This document shows positions 24,649-33,083 of a stretch of DNA of 34,713 nucleotides, one piece after another. The translations under genes and the position numbers were made by a program. How positions within the stretch are numbered: position 1 is the first letter of the stretch; every line of letters starts with the position of its first letter. The notes below the pieces were generated by a model. That model searched no databases and was not told where the DNA came from. It saw only the letters and a list, made by a program, of their open reading frames with translations. Origin of the DNA: Hydrogenophilales bacterium CG12_big_fil_rev_8_21_14_0_65_61_21 (GTDB taxonomy: Bacteria; Pseudomonadota; Gammaproteobacteria; Burkholderiales; Thiobacillaceae); assembly GCA_002782005.1 (NCBI GenBank), contig PFGT01000089.1, forward strand, positions 2,054 through 36,766. Reading direction: 5' to 3'.

Positions 24649-26358
24649 ATGAACGCCAAACTATCCGTCCTGGTCCTGACCTTATTCTCGCTTGGGGCAT
24701 GCGCCCAGGCGCCCGCCGTTACCTCATCGGCAGCCAAAGCGGCGGCCGATCCGGCCAAAACCGCTCGGCCCTCGGCGCTGACCGGCCAGGTGCTATACCA
24801 ATTTTTGCTGGCTGAAATCGCCAGTCAACGCGGCGATCGGAAACTGGCCGCCGATGCCTATGCCGATCTGGCCCGCAAAACTCGTGATGTTCGTGTGGCG
24901 CGGCGAGCGGCCGAGCTGGCTATCTATGCCAACAACCTGCCCCAGGCGGTCGATATGGCTCGCCTATGGACGGCGCTGGAGCCGAAGTCCAGCGAAGCTC
25001 GCCAACTACTGATTTCCAGCCTGGTCAGACTGGACCGGCTGGCGGAGACCAAGCCCCAGTTTGAGGCCATGCTGGCCATGGGAGGCCCGTCGGTCGGCGA
25101 GGTTTTCCTACAGCTTCACGGTTTGCTGGCGCGCAGTAAGAACAAGTCGGCGGCGCTGAGCCTGGTCAAGGAATTGGCTGCGGCCTATCCGTCGGTTCCA
25201 GAGGCCCATATGGCCGTCGCCCAGGGCGAGATTGCGGTTGGCCAGAATGACCGGGCCTTGGTCGAACTGGATGCGGCCTTGCGTTTGAGCCCCGGCCTGG
25301 AAAATGCGGCCCTGCTTAAGGGGCAGGCGTTGTCGAGCCTGGGTGATGGCCAGCCTATGGCCTACTGGAAGACGTTTTTGGCGGAGCACCCCGAGGCCTC
25401 GCGGGTCAGGTTGCTTTATGCCAGGGGGCTGACCAAGGCGAGCCGGTTCGAGGAGGCCAAAGGCGAGTTCGAGACCTTGGTCAAAAACGCCCCCCAGAGT
25501 GCGGAACTGCATCTGACGGTGGGTTTGCTGGCGATGCAAATGAACGATCTGGATGGCGCGGAGCAACAATTTTCCCAGGCCTTGGCCTTGGGCTACCCGG
25601 ACGAGGGACTGATCCAGATGTATCTCGGCCAGGTCGCCGAGGTCCGCCAGCGCTACGACCTGGCCCTGGACTGGTATCGCAAGGTGACCGCCGGCCAATA
25701 TGTGCTTCAGGCTCGGCTCAAGATGGCACTGGCGCTGGCTAAGCAGAAAAAGGTGGATGAGGCCATGGCGTCGCTCGAACAGCTCGATGTGAGCGGCGAG
25801 GCGGACGCGAATAAAGTCGCGCAGACCAAGGCCCAGATACTGCGCGAAGGCGGCCGTTATCGGCAGGCCATCGATGTCCTGAGCCTGGCGCTGGCGAAAA
25901 CGCCGGATGCCGGCGAGCTGCTCTATGACCGGGCGATGATCGAGGAAAAGGTCGATCAACTGGCCGAGATGGAGGCCGACTTGCGTCATGTGATCGAGTT
26001 ACAGCCGGATTCGGCCCATGCCTATAACGCGCTCGGTTATACCCTGGTTGATCGCACGGCTCGGGTGGAGGAGGGCATTGTCTTGCTGGAAAAGGCGCTC
26101 AAGCTGAGTCCGGACGATCCATTCATCCTCGATAGCATGGGCTGGGCGCAGTACCGGGCCGGCCGGCTGGCCGACGCGGCGGATTTGCTGCGCCGCGCCT
26201 ATAGCGGCCGCGCCGATCCCGAGATCGCCGCGCATTTGGGCGAGGTGCTCTGGCAAAAGGGCGCAAAGGATGAGGCCAAGCAGGTTTGGCAAGCGGCGGC
26301 CAAGGCCGATCCGGACAACGATCTGTTGCGCAAGACGCTGTCCCGCTTCGGACAATAA
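24649..26358 (+). CDS. Outer-membrane TPR lipoprotein
   Basis: 569 residues. A type II signal peptide ends in the lipobox LGAC with Cys18, followed by an Ala/Pro-rich linker (about 19-45) and then tandem tetratricopeptide repeats to the C-terminus. The last repeats (YNALGYTLVDR, DSMGWAQYRAGR, near 460-530) are those typical of this betaproteobacterial family. TPRs are protein-interaction scaffolds, so a role in envelope assembly or secretion is likely. It starts the block with lolB and ispE, and the lolB ATG follows the stop by 5 bases. No more specific function can be given. Confidence 0.85.
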   Translation: MNAKLSVLVLTLFSLGACAQAPAVTSSAAKAAADPAKTARPSALTGQVLYQFLLAEIASQRGDRKLAADAYADLARKTRDVRVARRAAELAIYANNLPQAVDMARLWTALEPKSSEARQLLISSLVRLDRLAETKPQFEAMLAMGGPSVGEVFLQLHGLLARSKNKSAALSLVKELAAAYPSVPEAHMAVAQGEIAVGQNDRALVELDAALRLSPGLENAALLKGQALSSLGDGQPMAYWKTFLAEHPEASRVRLLYARGLTKASRFEEAKGEFETLVKNAPQSAELHLTVGLLAMQMNDLDGAEQQFSQALALGYPDEGLIQMYLGQVAEVRQRYDLALDWYRKVTAGQYVLQARLKMALALAKQKKVDEAMASLEQLDVSGEADANKVAQTKAQILREGGRYRQAIDVLSLALAKTPDAGELLYDRAMIEEKVDQLAEMEADLRHVIELQPDSAHAYNALGYTLVDRTARVEEGIVLLEKALKLSPDDPFILDSMGWAQYRAGRLADAADLLRRAYSGRADPEIAAHLGEVLWQKGAKDEAKQVWQAAAKADPDNDLLRKTLSRFGQ

Positions 26359-26363
26359 GTGTG

Positions 26364-26942
26364 ATGCGTGGGCTGTTGCTGGTGTTGGCACTGACGCTGG
26401 CGGCCTGCGCGGCGCCGGGCGGTCTGAAAACGGTCGATTCGTCCCAGACGCTGCATGGCATAGTGCCGGCTACGCAGTTTCGCCTGACCGGCCGCATCTC
26501 GGCCAAGACCCCCAATCAGACCTTTTCCGGGACGCTGTCCTGGACCCGCGCAGCGGCCGAGGAGACCTTGCTGTTGTCCGGTCCGCTGGGCCAGGGCGCG
26601 GCTGAAATCCAGCGCCAGGGCGATCGTGTCATGCTCAAGACGGCAGCGGGCGATCCAGTGGTCGAGGATAGCGACGAACGCCTGCTGGAACGGGTCATCG
26701 GGTTGCGCTTGCCGCTCGATGGCCTGGTCTGGTGGCTGTCCGGGCTGCCCCGTCCCGGTGTGGAGTTCAAGGCTGGCATGGATCGAGAAGGCCGGGTCGA
26801 GCGCCTCGATCAAGATGGTTGGCATATCGAGTACAGCCAGTTTCGCCGTTATGGAGAAACTTGGCGGCCGGGCCGTATTTTCGCCAATCGGGGCGATGAC
26901 CTGGAGTTCCGGTTCGCGGTCGATAGTTGGGAGGCGCCGTGA
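26364..26942 (+). CDS. lolB: Outer-membrane lipoprotein receptor LolB
   Basis: LolB accepts lipoproteins from periplasmic LolA and inserts them into the outer membrane. The 192-residue protein has a lipobox LAAC with Cys15. It then shows FRLTGRISAKTPNQTFSG and LSWTRAAAEETLLLSGPLGQG, both typical of the LolB beta-barrel, followed by LPLDGLVWWLSGLPRPG and a C-terminal YSQFRRYGETWRPGRIFANR segment. ATG at 26364; the overlapping GTG at 26361 would add one residue. The upstream in-frame extension to 26286 lies in the TPR gene and is rejected. It overlaps ispE (GTGA). Confidence 0.92.
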   Translation: MRGLLLVLALTLAACAAPGGLKTVDSSQTLHGIVPATQFRLTGRISAKTPNQTFSGTLSWTRAAAEETLLLSGPLGQGAAEIQRQGDRVMLKTAAGDPVVEDSDERLLERVIGLRLPLDGLVWWLSGLPRPGVEFKAGMDREGRVERLDQDGWHIEYSQFRRYGETWRPGRIFANRGDDLEFRFAVDSWEAP

Positions 26943-27778
26943 CCGGCGCCGAACAGGCCTACCCGGCGCCGGCCAAGCTGAATCTGTTTCTCCATGTGGT
27001 GGGCCGGCGGCCGGATGGCTACCACCGGTTGCAAACGTTGTTTCGCTTCCTGAATTATGGCGACGAGGTGCGCATCAAGGTGCGCGAGGATGACGTTCTC
27101 CGGCTGCTCAATCCATTGCCTGGAGTACCGGCAGAGCGGGATTTGTGTCTCCGCTCGGCGCGGCTGTTGCGGGAATGCACGGGATGTCGGCTGGGGGCCG
27201 ATATAGGTCTGGTTAAACGCCTGCCTATGGGCGGCGGCTTGGGCGGCGGCAGCTCCGACGCGGCGACCGTGCTCATGGCCTTGAATCGGCTTTGGCGGCT
27301 TGCTCTGCCGCGCCCCGAACTGCAACGGCTAGCCCTGCGCCTGGGCGCCGACGTGCCAGTTTTTGTCTTTGGTCACGCCGCCTTCGCCGAGGGTGTGGGC
27401 GAGGAATTGCATTCAGTGACCTTGCCGCCGGCCAGTTATGTTGTCCTGATCCCCCCGGTCCAGATCGCCACGGCGGAGATTTTTGCCAATCCGGGATTGA
27501 CACGAAACACGCCAGAGATGAAAATCCCGCCCCTCCCAAAGGGTTGCGGACGCAATGACCTGGAGCCGGTGGTGGTAGCCGCTTACCCGGTGGTGGGTGA
27601 GCACCTCGATTGGCTGCGCCAGTATGGCGAGGCCAGGATGACTGGGTCCGGCGCCTGCGTATTCGCGGCCTTCCCGGATCGAGGTGAGGCCGAGCGGGTG
27701 TTTGCGGCCCGGCCCGAATGGATGCAAGGTTTTGTGGCGGACGGTCTTGATGTGCATCCGATGTACATCGCGGCTTGA
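26939..27778 (+). CDS. ispE: 4-diphosphocytidyl-2-C-methyl-D-erythritol kinase
   Basis: IspE is the ATP-dependent GHMP kinase of the MEP isoprenoid pathway. The 279-residue protein has PAPAKLNLFLHVVGRRPDGYH at the N-terminus (first catalytic Lys/Asn region), the ATP loop PMGGGLGGGSSDAATVL (about 98-114) and the C-terminal motif MTGSGACVFAAF. Start GTG at 26939, 4 bases after GGGAGG (26929-26934), overlapping the lolB stop. The tRNA-Gln gene follows after 11 bases. Confidence 0.95.
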   Translation: MTGAEQAYPAPAKLNLFLHVVGRRPDGYHRLQTLFRFLNYGDEVRIKVREDDVLRLLNPLPGVPAERDLCLRSARLLRECTGCRLGADIGLVKRLPMGGGLGGGSSDAATVLMALNRLWRLALPRPELQRLALRLGADVPVFVFGHAAFAEGVGEELHSVTLPPASYVVLIPPVQIATAEIFANPGLTRNTPEMKIPPLPKGCGRNDLEPVVVAAYPVVGEHLDWLRQYGEARMTGSGACVFAAFPDRGEAERVFAARPEWMQGFVADGLDVHPMYIAA

Positions 27779-27789
27779 CCGCCCGAAGT

Positions 27790-27864
27790 TGGGGAGTCGC
27801 CAAGTGGTAAGGCACCGGATTTTGATTCCGGCATTCGTAGGTTCGATCCCTACCTCCCCAGCCA
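27790..27864 (+). tRNA. tRNA-Gln (anticodon TTG)
   Basis: A 75-base cloverleaf. Acceptor arms tggggag (27790-27796) and ctcccca (27854-27860), anticodon stem ccgga/tccgg (27815-27819, 27827-27831) with loop ttttgat and anticodon TTG at 27822-27824, and a T arm with the GTTCGATCC signature. The encoded 3' end is G-CCA (27861-27864). The position between ispE and prs is conserved in betaproteobacteria. Confidence 0.96.
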
Positions 27865-27871
27865 TAACGTC

Positions 27872-27909
27872 AAGCGTGTAGCTTGGGCTGCACGCTTTTT
27901 TGTTTTTTT
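27872..27909 (+). terminator. Intrinsic terminator after tRNA-Gln
   Basis: aagcgtgtagc (27872-27882), loop ttgg, gctgcacgctt (27887-27897): an 11-bp stem with one G-T pair, followed by a long T-rich tail (tttgttttttt). It ends the TPR-lolB-ispE-tRNA transcript just before prs, which then needs its own promoter in about 27 bases or an upstream one. Confidence 0.88.
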
Positions 27910-27935
27910 GTCGATTGGTACGCGCGGAGCAAGTC

Positions 27936-28886
27936 GTGGCTTACGACAGCTTGATGATATTTACCGGCAATGCGAATCCTAAGCTTGCCGAGTTAGTGGC
28001 GCGCAGTCTGAGTATTCGGCTGGGGCGTGCCACCGTGGGGCGCTTCTCCGATGGCGAGACGGCGGTCGAGATATTGGAGAATGTTCGCGGCAAGGACGTG
28101 TTCGTTCTCCAGTCGACTTGCGCCCCCACTAACGACAACCTGATGGAAGTGATGCTGATGGTGGACGCACTGCGTCGCGCCTCCGCCAGCCGCATCACCG
28201 CCGCCATTCCGTACTTCGGCTACGCCCGTCAGGATCGTCGGGTGCGTTCCGCCCGTGTGCCGATCACGGCGCGAGTGGTGGCGGACATGCTGACCGGCGC
28301 TGGCGTTGATCGACTGTTGACCATGGACCTGCACTCCGACCAGATACAGGGCTTTTTCGACATCCCGGTCGATAATGTCTACTCCACGCCTACCCTGATG
28401 GGCGACATCTGGAAGCAGGATCACAACAACATGATGGTTGTGTCGCCAGACGTCGGCGGCGTAGTCCGTGCCCGCGCCGTGGCCAAACGGCTGGATTGCG
28501 ATCTCGCCATCATCGATAAGCGCCGGCCAAGACCCAACGTGGCCAAGGTGATGAATATCATCGGCGAGGTAAAAGACCGTACCTGCATCATCATGGATGA
28601 CATGGTGGATACCGCCAACACCCTGTGCGAAGGCGCCGCAGCGCTCAAGCAGAACGGTGCAAAACGGGTGGTTGCCTACATCACTCACCCCGTCTTGTCC
28701 GGCAGCGCGATCGAACGGATCGACAACTCCCAGCTCGACGAGCTGGTGGTGACCGATACCATCCCCCTGCGGGCTGATGCCGCGGCCTGTTCGCGCATCC
28801 GTCAGGTATCGGTAGCCGAACTGCTGGCAGAGACCATCCGCCGCATCAGTAACGAGGATTCGGTCAGCTCGCTGTTCGTCGAGTGA
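27936..28886 (+). CDS. prs: Ribose-phosphate pyrophosphokinase (PRPP synthase)
   Basis: Prs converts ribose 5-phosphate and ATP to PRPP for nucleotide, His, Trp and NAD synthesis. The 316-residue class I enzyme shows [12 protein letters not shown] at the N-terminus, [10 protein letters not shown] (ATP site, about 98-107), the [13 protein letters not shown] catalytic region (about 129-141), [10 protein letters not shown] and the PRPP loop [12 protein letters not shown] (about 219-230). Start GTG at 27936, 6 bases after GGAG (27926-27929), giving the betaproteobacterial N-terminus [11 protein letters not shown]. The ATG at 27954 is a shorter alternative. It is followed by a hairpin, a terminator, and rplY. 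Confidence 0.95.
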   Translation: MAYDSLMIFTGNANPKLAELVARSLSIRLGRATVGRFSDGETAVEILENVRGKDVFVLQSTCAPTNDNLMEVMLMVDALRRASASRITAAIPYFGYARQDRRVRSARVPITARVVADMLTGAGVDRLLTMDLHSDQIQGFFDIPVDNVYSTPTLMGDIWKQDHNNMMVVSPDVGGVVRARAVAKRLDCDLAIIDKRRPRPNVAKVMNIIGEVKDRTCIIMDDMVDTANTLCEGAAALKQNGAKRVVAYITHPVLSGSAIERIDNSQLDELVVTDTIPLRADAAACSRIRQVSVAELLAETIRRISNEDSVSSLFVE

Positions 28887-28894
28887 TGTTTTTT

Positions 28895-28941
28895 GGAAAG
28901 GCGTTACGCCGTATTGGCACACCGTTGCGTAACGCCTTTCC
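28895..28941 (+). repeat. 15-bp perfect inverted repeat between prs and rplY
   Basis: ggaaaggcgttacgc (28895-28909) pairs base for base with gcgtaacgcctttcc (28927-28941) around a 17-base loop. No T-run follows directly. It is the longest perfect dyad I noticed in the window. It may be an mRNA-stabilising element at the 3' end of prs, or a mobile or interspersed palindrome. Confidence 0.6.
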
Positions 28942-28951
28942 TGTAGCAGCT

Positions 28952-28977
28952 CCGCCTGGTCGCGGGCGGTTTTTTTG
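28952..28977 (+). terminator. Intrinsic terminator between prs and rplY
   Basis: ccgcc (28952-28956), 8-base loop, ggcgg (28965-28969), then seven T. It is short but GC-only with a good T-tail. It ends 7 bases before the rplY ribosome-binding site, so it might also attenuate rplY expression. Confidence 0.65.
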
Positions 28978-28994
28978 TTTATTTGGAGAAAAAA

Positions 28995-29636
28995 ATGAAT
29001 CACATCGAAATCAAAGCCACCAAGCGTGATGGACAAGGTTCGGGTGCGAGCCGCCGCCTGCGTCACGCCGGCCGGGTGCCCGGCATTGTTTACGGCGCCG
29101 GCAAGGCGCCCCAGGCCATCGACCTGGAACACCACGAATTGGTCCTGAGTCTGCGTCAAGAGTCCATCCACTCTTCCGTGTTGACGCTAAACCTCGACGG
29201 CGACAAGCAAACTGTGTTGCTCAAGGATGTTCAAACACACCCGTACAAGCCACAAATCCTGCATATCGATTTTCAGCGTGTCGACGCCAGCCACAAGATT
29301 CACACCAAGGTGCCGCTGCACTTCATCAATGCTGAAATCAGTCCCGGCGTGAAGATGGAGGGCGGCGTGGTCAGCCACGTCATGACTGAAATCGAGGTGA
29401 TCTGCCTGCCCGCCGATCTGCCTGAATTCATCGAGGTTGATTTGAAGGACCTGGCCTCCGGCCATTCGGTGCATATGTCGCACCTGAAATTGCCGGCCGA
29501 CGTCGAGTCCACCATGTCGCATCGCGGCGAAGATCCAACCGTGGTGACTATACTGGCCGCCAAGGTTGAAGTCGCCGAGGTGACTACTGCGGCCGCAGGC
29601 GAGACGGCTACGGGCGAGACCCCAGCCGCTGCCTGA
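28995..29636 (+). CDS. rplY: 50S ribosomal protein L25 (CTC type)
   Basis: L25 binds the 5S rRNA in the central protuberance. The 213-residue CTC-type form has an N-terminal L25 domain (about 1-92; KRDGQGSGASRRLRHAGRVP and VPGIVYGAGK) and a C-terminal beta domain (about 93-185; EVDLKDLASGHSVHMSHLKL). It ends in a low-complexity Ala/Thr/Glu tail (TTAAAGETATGETPAA). ATG at 28995, 6 bases after GGAG; the in-frame TTG at 28983 lies before that site. The gene is followed by pth after 12 bases, the standard order. Confidence 0.95.
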   Translation: MNHIEIKATKRDGQGSGASRRLRHAGRVPGIVYGAGKAPQAIDLEHHELVLSLRQESIHSSVLTLNLDGDKQTVLLKDVQTHPYKPQILHIDFQRVDASHKIHTKVPLHFINAEISPGVKMEGGVVSHVMTEIEVICLPADLPEFIEVDLKDLASGHSVHMSHLKLPADVESTMSHRGEDPTVVTILAAKVEVAEVTTAAAGETATGETPAAA

Positions 29637-29648
29637 GCGGTTTGACCG

Positions 29649-30245
29649 ATGCCGGCGGCCCCGCGCCTCGTTGTCGGCCTGGGGAATCCCGGCGCCGAAT
29701 ACTCCGAAACCCGGCACAATGCCGGGTTTTGGTTTTGTGAGCGGTTGGCGCAGCGGCTTGGCGTGGTCCTGGTGCGCGAGTCGCGGTTTCATGGCTTGGT
29801 TGGCGCATCGCGCGAGGCCTGTGTCTGGCTATTGTTGCCGCAGACCTTCATGAATCGCTCCGGCCAGTCAGTCGGCGCGTTGGCTCGGTTCCACAAGATA
29901 GCCCCGGGTGAAATCCTGGTGGTCCACGACGAACTGGATATTCCGCCCGGCCAGTTGCGGCTGAAGTTTGGCGGCGGTCTCGGCGGACATAACGGCCTCA
30001 AGGACATCACTGCCCATCTGGGTAGCCAGGATTTCTGGCGGTTGCGGATCGGCATTGGCCATCCCGGAAACCGCGACGAAGTGGTGAATTACGTATTGAA
30101 GCCGCCGCGCAAGGAAGAAGCGGCCGAAATCGAAGCGGCTATCGAGCGGGCGCTGGATATCTGGCCGCTGATTGCCAAGGCCGAGTGGAACGCCGCCTTG
30201 CAGCACGCCAATGCGAAAACAATCAAACAGGAAACCAAATCATGA
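29649..30245 (+). CDS. pth: Peptidyl-tRNA hydrolase
   Basis: Pth recycles tRNA by cleaving peptidyl-tRNA released from stalled ribosomes. The 198-residue protein has [20 protein letters not shown], containing catalytic His23-equivalent (RHNAG), the [12 protein letters not shown] segment with the conserved Asn, [14 protein letters not shown] (catalytic Asp region) and [13 protein letters not shown]. It ends in a basic tail. ATG at 29649; its stop overlaps the ychF start (ATGA). Confidence 0.96.
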   Translation: MPAAPRLVVGLGNPGAEYSETRHNAGFWFCERLAQRLGVVLVRESRFHGLVGASREACVWLLLPQTFMNRSGQSVGALARFHKIAPGEILVVHDELDIPPGQLRLKFGGGLGGHNGLKDITAHLGSQDFWRLRIGIGHPGNRDEVVNYVLKPPRKEEAAEIEAAIERALDIWPLIAKAEWNAALQHANAKTIKQETKS

Positions 30246-31327
30246 AATGCGGAATCGTCGGACTGCCCAACGTCGGCAAATCCACGCTGTTCAACGCCCT
30301 GACCAAGGCCGGCATCGAAGCGGCCAATTATCCGTTTTGCACCATCGAGCCGAATGTAGGCATCGTCGAGGTGCCCGACCCGCGCATTGACGCACTGTCC
30401 ACCATCGTCAAACCGCAGCGGGTGCAACACGCCATCGTCGAATTTGTTGATATCGCCGGCCTGGTGGCGGGCGCATCCAAGGGTGAAGGACTCGGCAACC
30501 AGTTCCTCGCCAACATCCGCGAGACCGACGCCATCGTCAACGTGGTGCGCTGCTTCGAGGATGAGAATGTAGTCCACGTCGCCGGCCAGGTCGATCCGGT
30601 TTCCGACATCGAGGTCATTATTACCGAACTGGCCCTGGCCGATCTGGCCACGGTCGAGAAGGCGCATCATCGCGACAGCAAGAAGGCCCGTGCGGGAGAT
30701 AAGGAGGGCATCAAACTGGTCGCACTGTACGATAAATTGTTGCCGCATCTCAACGAGGCCAAGCCGGTACGTAGCCTGAACCTGTCTGAGGACGAGAAGG
30801 CCCTGCTCGCCCCGCTTTGCCTGATGACCATCAAGCCCGCGATGTATGTGGCCAATGTCGCCGAGGATGGCTTCGAGAACAACCCCCACCTGGAGCGTCT
30901 GCGCCAGATCGCCGATGCCGAGGGCGCGCCGGTGGTGGCGGTGTGCGCTGCCATCGAGTCGGAAATCGCCGCCCTCGATGAGGCCGACAAGCTGGAGTTT
31001 CTGGAGTCGATGGGCCTGCACGAACCGGGGCTGAACCGTCTGATCCGCGCCGCCTACGAGCTGCTTGGCCTGCAAACCTATTTCACCGCCGGCATCAAGG
31101 AAGTCCGCGCCTGGACCATCCACAAGGGTGACACCGCCCCACAGGCGGCCGGCGTGATCCATACCGACTTCGAACGCGGCTTCATCCGCGCCCAGACCAT
31201 CGCCTATGAGGACTTCATCGCCTACGGCGGCGAGCAGGGCGCCAAGGAAGCCGGCAAGATGCGTTCGGAAGGCAAGGAATACGTGGTAAAAGACGGTGAT
31301 GTGCTGAACTTCCTGTTCAACGTCTAA
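30242..31327 (+). CDS. ychF: Redox-regulated ribosome-binding ATPase YchF
   Basis: An OBG-family P-loop protein that prefers ATP and binds 70S ribosomes; it affects the oxidative stress response. 361 residues, normal length. Motifs: G1 [14 protein letters not shown] (8-21), switch [17 protein letters not shown]3 [10 protein letters not shown], the NxxE-type ATP-specificity segment ([11 protein letters not shown]), a coiled-coil insertion (about 130-165) and a C-terminal TGS domain ending [16 protein letters not shown]. The C-terminus is intact although mobile DNA begins directly after the stop. Confidence 0.96.
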   Translation: MKCGIVGLPNVGKSTLFNALTKAGIEAANYPFCTIEPNVGIVEVPDPRIDALSTIVKPQRVQHAIVEFVDIAGLVAGASKGEGLGNQFLANIRETDAIVNVVRCFEDENVVHVAGQVDPVSDIEVIITELALADLATVEKAHHRDSKKARAGDKEGIKLVALYDKLLPHLNEAKPVRSLNLSEDEKALLAPLCLMTIKPAMYVANVAEDGFENNPHLERLRQIADAEGAPVVAVCAAIESEIAALDEADKLEFLESMGLHEPGLNRLIRAAYELLGLQTYFTAGIKEVRAWTIHKGDTAPQAAGVIHTDFERGFIRAQTIAYEDFIAYGGEQGAKEAGKMRSEGKEYVVKDGDVLNFLFNV

Positions 31328-31433
31328 GCAGTACTTCGGGTTTTCGCGAACCAATACGGACAATAATATCCATAATAATCAACGTATTGTTATAGATATT
31401 CGGTCGTAATCGTCCGATTGTTGCCGTTGTCAG
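31328..31433. other. Putative attL region downstream of ychF
   Basis: AT-rich DNA with two nested inverted repeats: CAATACG (31352-31358) with CGTATTG (31383-31389), and AATATC (31365-31370) with GATATT (31395-31400). Core-type integrase sites usually look like this. The crossover point probably lies in or just after the ychF 3' end, but attR would be needed to define it. Confidence 0.4.
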
Positions 31434-31496
31434 CCGGGTATCAACCGGGTACGATACCGGGTATGAAGTCAAAACCGGGGTGGGGAAAACCGGGTA
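31434..31496 (+). repeat. Four CCGGGTA direct repeats upstream of the integrase
   Basis: CCGGGTA occurs at 31434-31440, 31445-31451, 31457-31463 and 31490-31496, with a degenerate copy (CCGGGGT) at 31475-31481. The first three are spaced 11 and 12 bp, one helical turn. They are likely arm-type integrase sites or excisionase/repressor sites next to attL and the int promoter. Confidence 0.6.
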
Positions 31497-31520
31497 TGAC
31501 TCGAAGCCCGGAGACCTGCC

Positions 31521-32789
31521 ATGTTGAACGACACCCAATGCCGCAATACCAAACCCAAGGACAAGCCCTATAAGCTGAAAGACAGCAACGGGCTGTATCT
31601 GGAAATCAAGCCAAACGGCGTCAAGGCATGGCGCTATCGCTTCGAGTTGCGCGAAGACGGCAAGATCAAGGAAAGCGTCTTTGCCATCGGCGACTATGCC
31701 AGCGCACCCAGCGGCGAAACCCCGGAGGAAGCCAAAGCGCGGCGCGACGGTAGGCGCTTTACGCTGGCCGAGGCACGGGACGAGCGCACCAAGGCGCGGG
31801 CGCTGGTCAAGCAGGGCATCAACCCCGCGCAGCATCGGCAGCTTGAGCGCATCAAGCGCGCGCAGGAAAACGCCACCACCTTCGAGGCCGTGGCCAAGGA
31901 GTGGCTGGCGCTGAAGGACTGGGAGGAAATCACCAAGAAGCGCCGGCTGGACATGCTCACCCGAGTCGTGTTCCCCACCCTTGGCGAGTTGCCGGTGAAG
32001 CAGGTCACGCCCCCGCTTATCCTCGGTGTTCTCAAGAAGGCCGCCGAGAAAAATGGCGTTTCTGTCATGGAAGAAGCCAAGCGCACCCTGTTCGGCATCT
32101 TCGAGTTGGCCGCCGAAACCTTTCGCGTCGATGCCAATCCCGTGCATCAGTGGCGCGAAGCTCTGCCGAAGAACAAGACCCAACATAAGCGCCCGCTGGA
32201 GACTACCGAGATCGGCCAACTGTTGCGCGACTTCGATGGCCATGGTGGGCGGCATGAAACCCTCACCGCGTTTCGCCTCATGTGGCTGACGCTCACCCGC
32301 CCCCGCGAAGCCGTCGAAGCGAAATGGGAAGAGTTCGATCTGAACGCGGCGATATGGCGCATTCCTGCCGGTCGCATGAAAATGCGCAGAGAGCATGTCG
32401 TTCCCTTGCCCACGCAGGCCGTGGAAATGCTGCGCGCATTGCATGGCCTGACCGGTCGCCATGCTCAACTATTCCCGCATCGGGACGACAAGACGAAGCC
32501 GATGGCAACGGCTTCGTTTCGTCAGGCGCTGAATGTCCTCGGCTGGGCGGGCAAATATAGTCCCCATGCCACTCGGACAACGGGCAGCACGCGCCTGAAC
32601 GAGATGGGCTACACGGCTGACTGGATCGAGCGCCAGTTGGCGCACGCCGAACCCAATGCGGTACGGCGCACCTACAACCACGCCGAGCATCTGGCCGACC
32701 GCGCCAAGATGATGCAGCAATGGGCCGACATGCTCGATACCTGGAAAAAGGGTGACAACAACGTAACACCCATCAGGCAGGCCGCATAA
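31521..32789 (+). CDS. int: Tyrosine-type site-specific integrase (P4/DUF4102 family)
   Basis: 422 residues. The N-terminal arm-binding domain (about 1-100: LNDTQCRNTKPKDKPYKLKD, GLYLEIKPNG, WRYRFELREDGK) is the DUF4102 type of P4-like integrases. A core-binding SAM-like domain follows (about 115-205) and then the catalytic domain with R260 (LTRPREAV), H349 and R352 (PHATRTTG), H375 and nucleophile Y385 (RRTYNHAEH). HATR replaces the more common HGFR, but the R-H-R-H-Y set is complete. It integrates and excises the element. ATG at 31521, 7 bases after GGAG at 31510-31513. The repeats just upstream suggest autoregulation by the recombinase. Confidence 0.93.
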   Translation: MLNDTQCRNTKPKDKPYKLKDSNGLYLEIKPNGVKAWRYRFELREDGKIKESVFAIGDYASAPSGETPEEAKARRDGRRFTLAEARDERTKARALVKQGINPAQHRQLERIKRAQENATTFEAVAKEWLALKDWEEITKKRRLDMLTRVVFPTLGELPVKQVTPPLILGVLKKAAEKNGVSVMEEAKRTLFGIFELAAETFRVDANPVHQWREALPKNKTQHKRPLETTEIGQLLRDFDGHGGRHETLTAFRLMWLTLTRPREAVEAKWEEFDLNAAIWRIPAGRMKMRREHVVPLPTQAVEMLRALHGLTGRHAQLFPHRDDKTKPMATASFRQALNVLGWAGKYSPHATRTTGSTRLNEMGYTADWIERQLAHAEPNAVRRTYNHAEHLADRAKMMQQWADMLDTWKKGDNNVTPIRQAA

Positions 32790-33020
32790 CGGACGAGAAA
32801 AACCGCCCCTGATTTTCTGCGGGCAATGGCGGCTCCCAACGGAGTCGAATTGCTCCGTAGCGCTTACGATGCCATCACTGCATCCGCTCCCCGGCGACAT
32901 GGGGGCCGAGACAACACTGTCGGCGCAGTAGCTCAGTGACCTGCGTCTCGCCGAGTCCGAAGCGATAACCGGACTGAGGCCGATCTCCACGCCAAAGCAG
33001 GGAAAGTTCTGGAGGCAACG
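32790..33020. other. Intergenic region, integrase to AlpA leader
   Basis: 231 bases with no gene I can support. It probably holds the promoter for the alpA-primase operon. Several short GC dyads are present but no canonical terminator or promoter is clear. Confidence 0.4.
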
Positions 33021-33083
33021 GTGAATTACGCCGTGGCCGCCCCTATCCGAGTTCGCGGCGACACGGCATGGAGATCGACATGA
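33021..33083 (+). CDS. Putative 20-residue leader peptide coupled to alpA
   Basis: GTG at 33021 lies 5 bases after GGAGG (33011-33015) and opens a 20-codon frame reading MNYAVAAPIRVRGDTAWRST. Its TGA (33081-33083) overlaps the alpA ATG as ATGA. A hairpin (33030-33040 with 33055-33067) lies within the frame just before the alpA ribosome-binding site. The arrangement fits translational coupling or attenuation. The peptide itself resembles nothing I know, and coding potential this short is uncertain. Confidence 0.4.
   Translation: MNYAVAAPIRVRGDTAWRST
33030..33067 (+). promoter_or_regulatory. Hairpin before the alpA ribosome-binding site
   Basis: gccgtg plus gccgc (33030-33040) pair with gcggc plus cacggc (33055-33059 and 33062-33067), with a 2-base bulge and a 14-base loop. 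It ends three bases before the GGAG (33070-33073) of alpA and could control ribosome access. Confidence 0.45.

Noticed and set aside
27993-29171. 392-codon antisense frame across prs and rplY
   Set aside because: It crosses the prs-rplY terminators and two well-supported genes, and has no motif.
31434-31496. CRISPR-like array from the CCGGGTA repeats
   Set aside because: The repeats are only 7 bp and irregularly spaced, with no spacers of constant length and no cas genes. Integrase-site repeats fit better.
30089-32468. Long antisense frames opposite ychF and int
   Set aside because: Both plus-strand genes have full catalytic motifs; the antisense products are Gly/Leu/Gln-rich mirrors.
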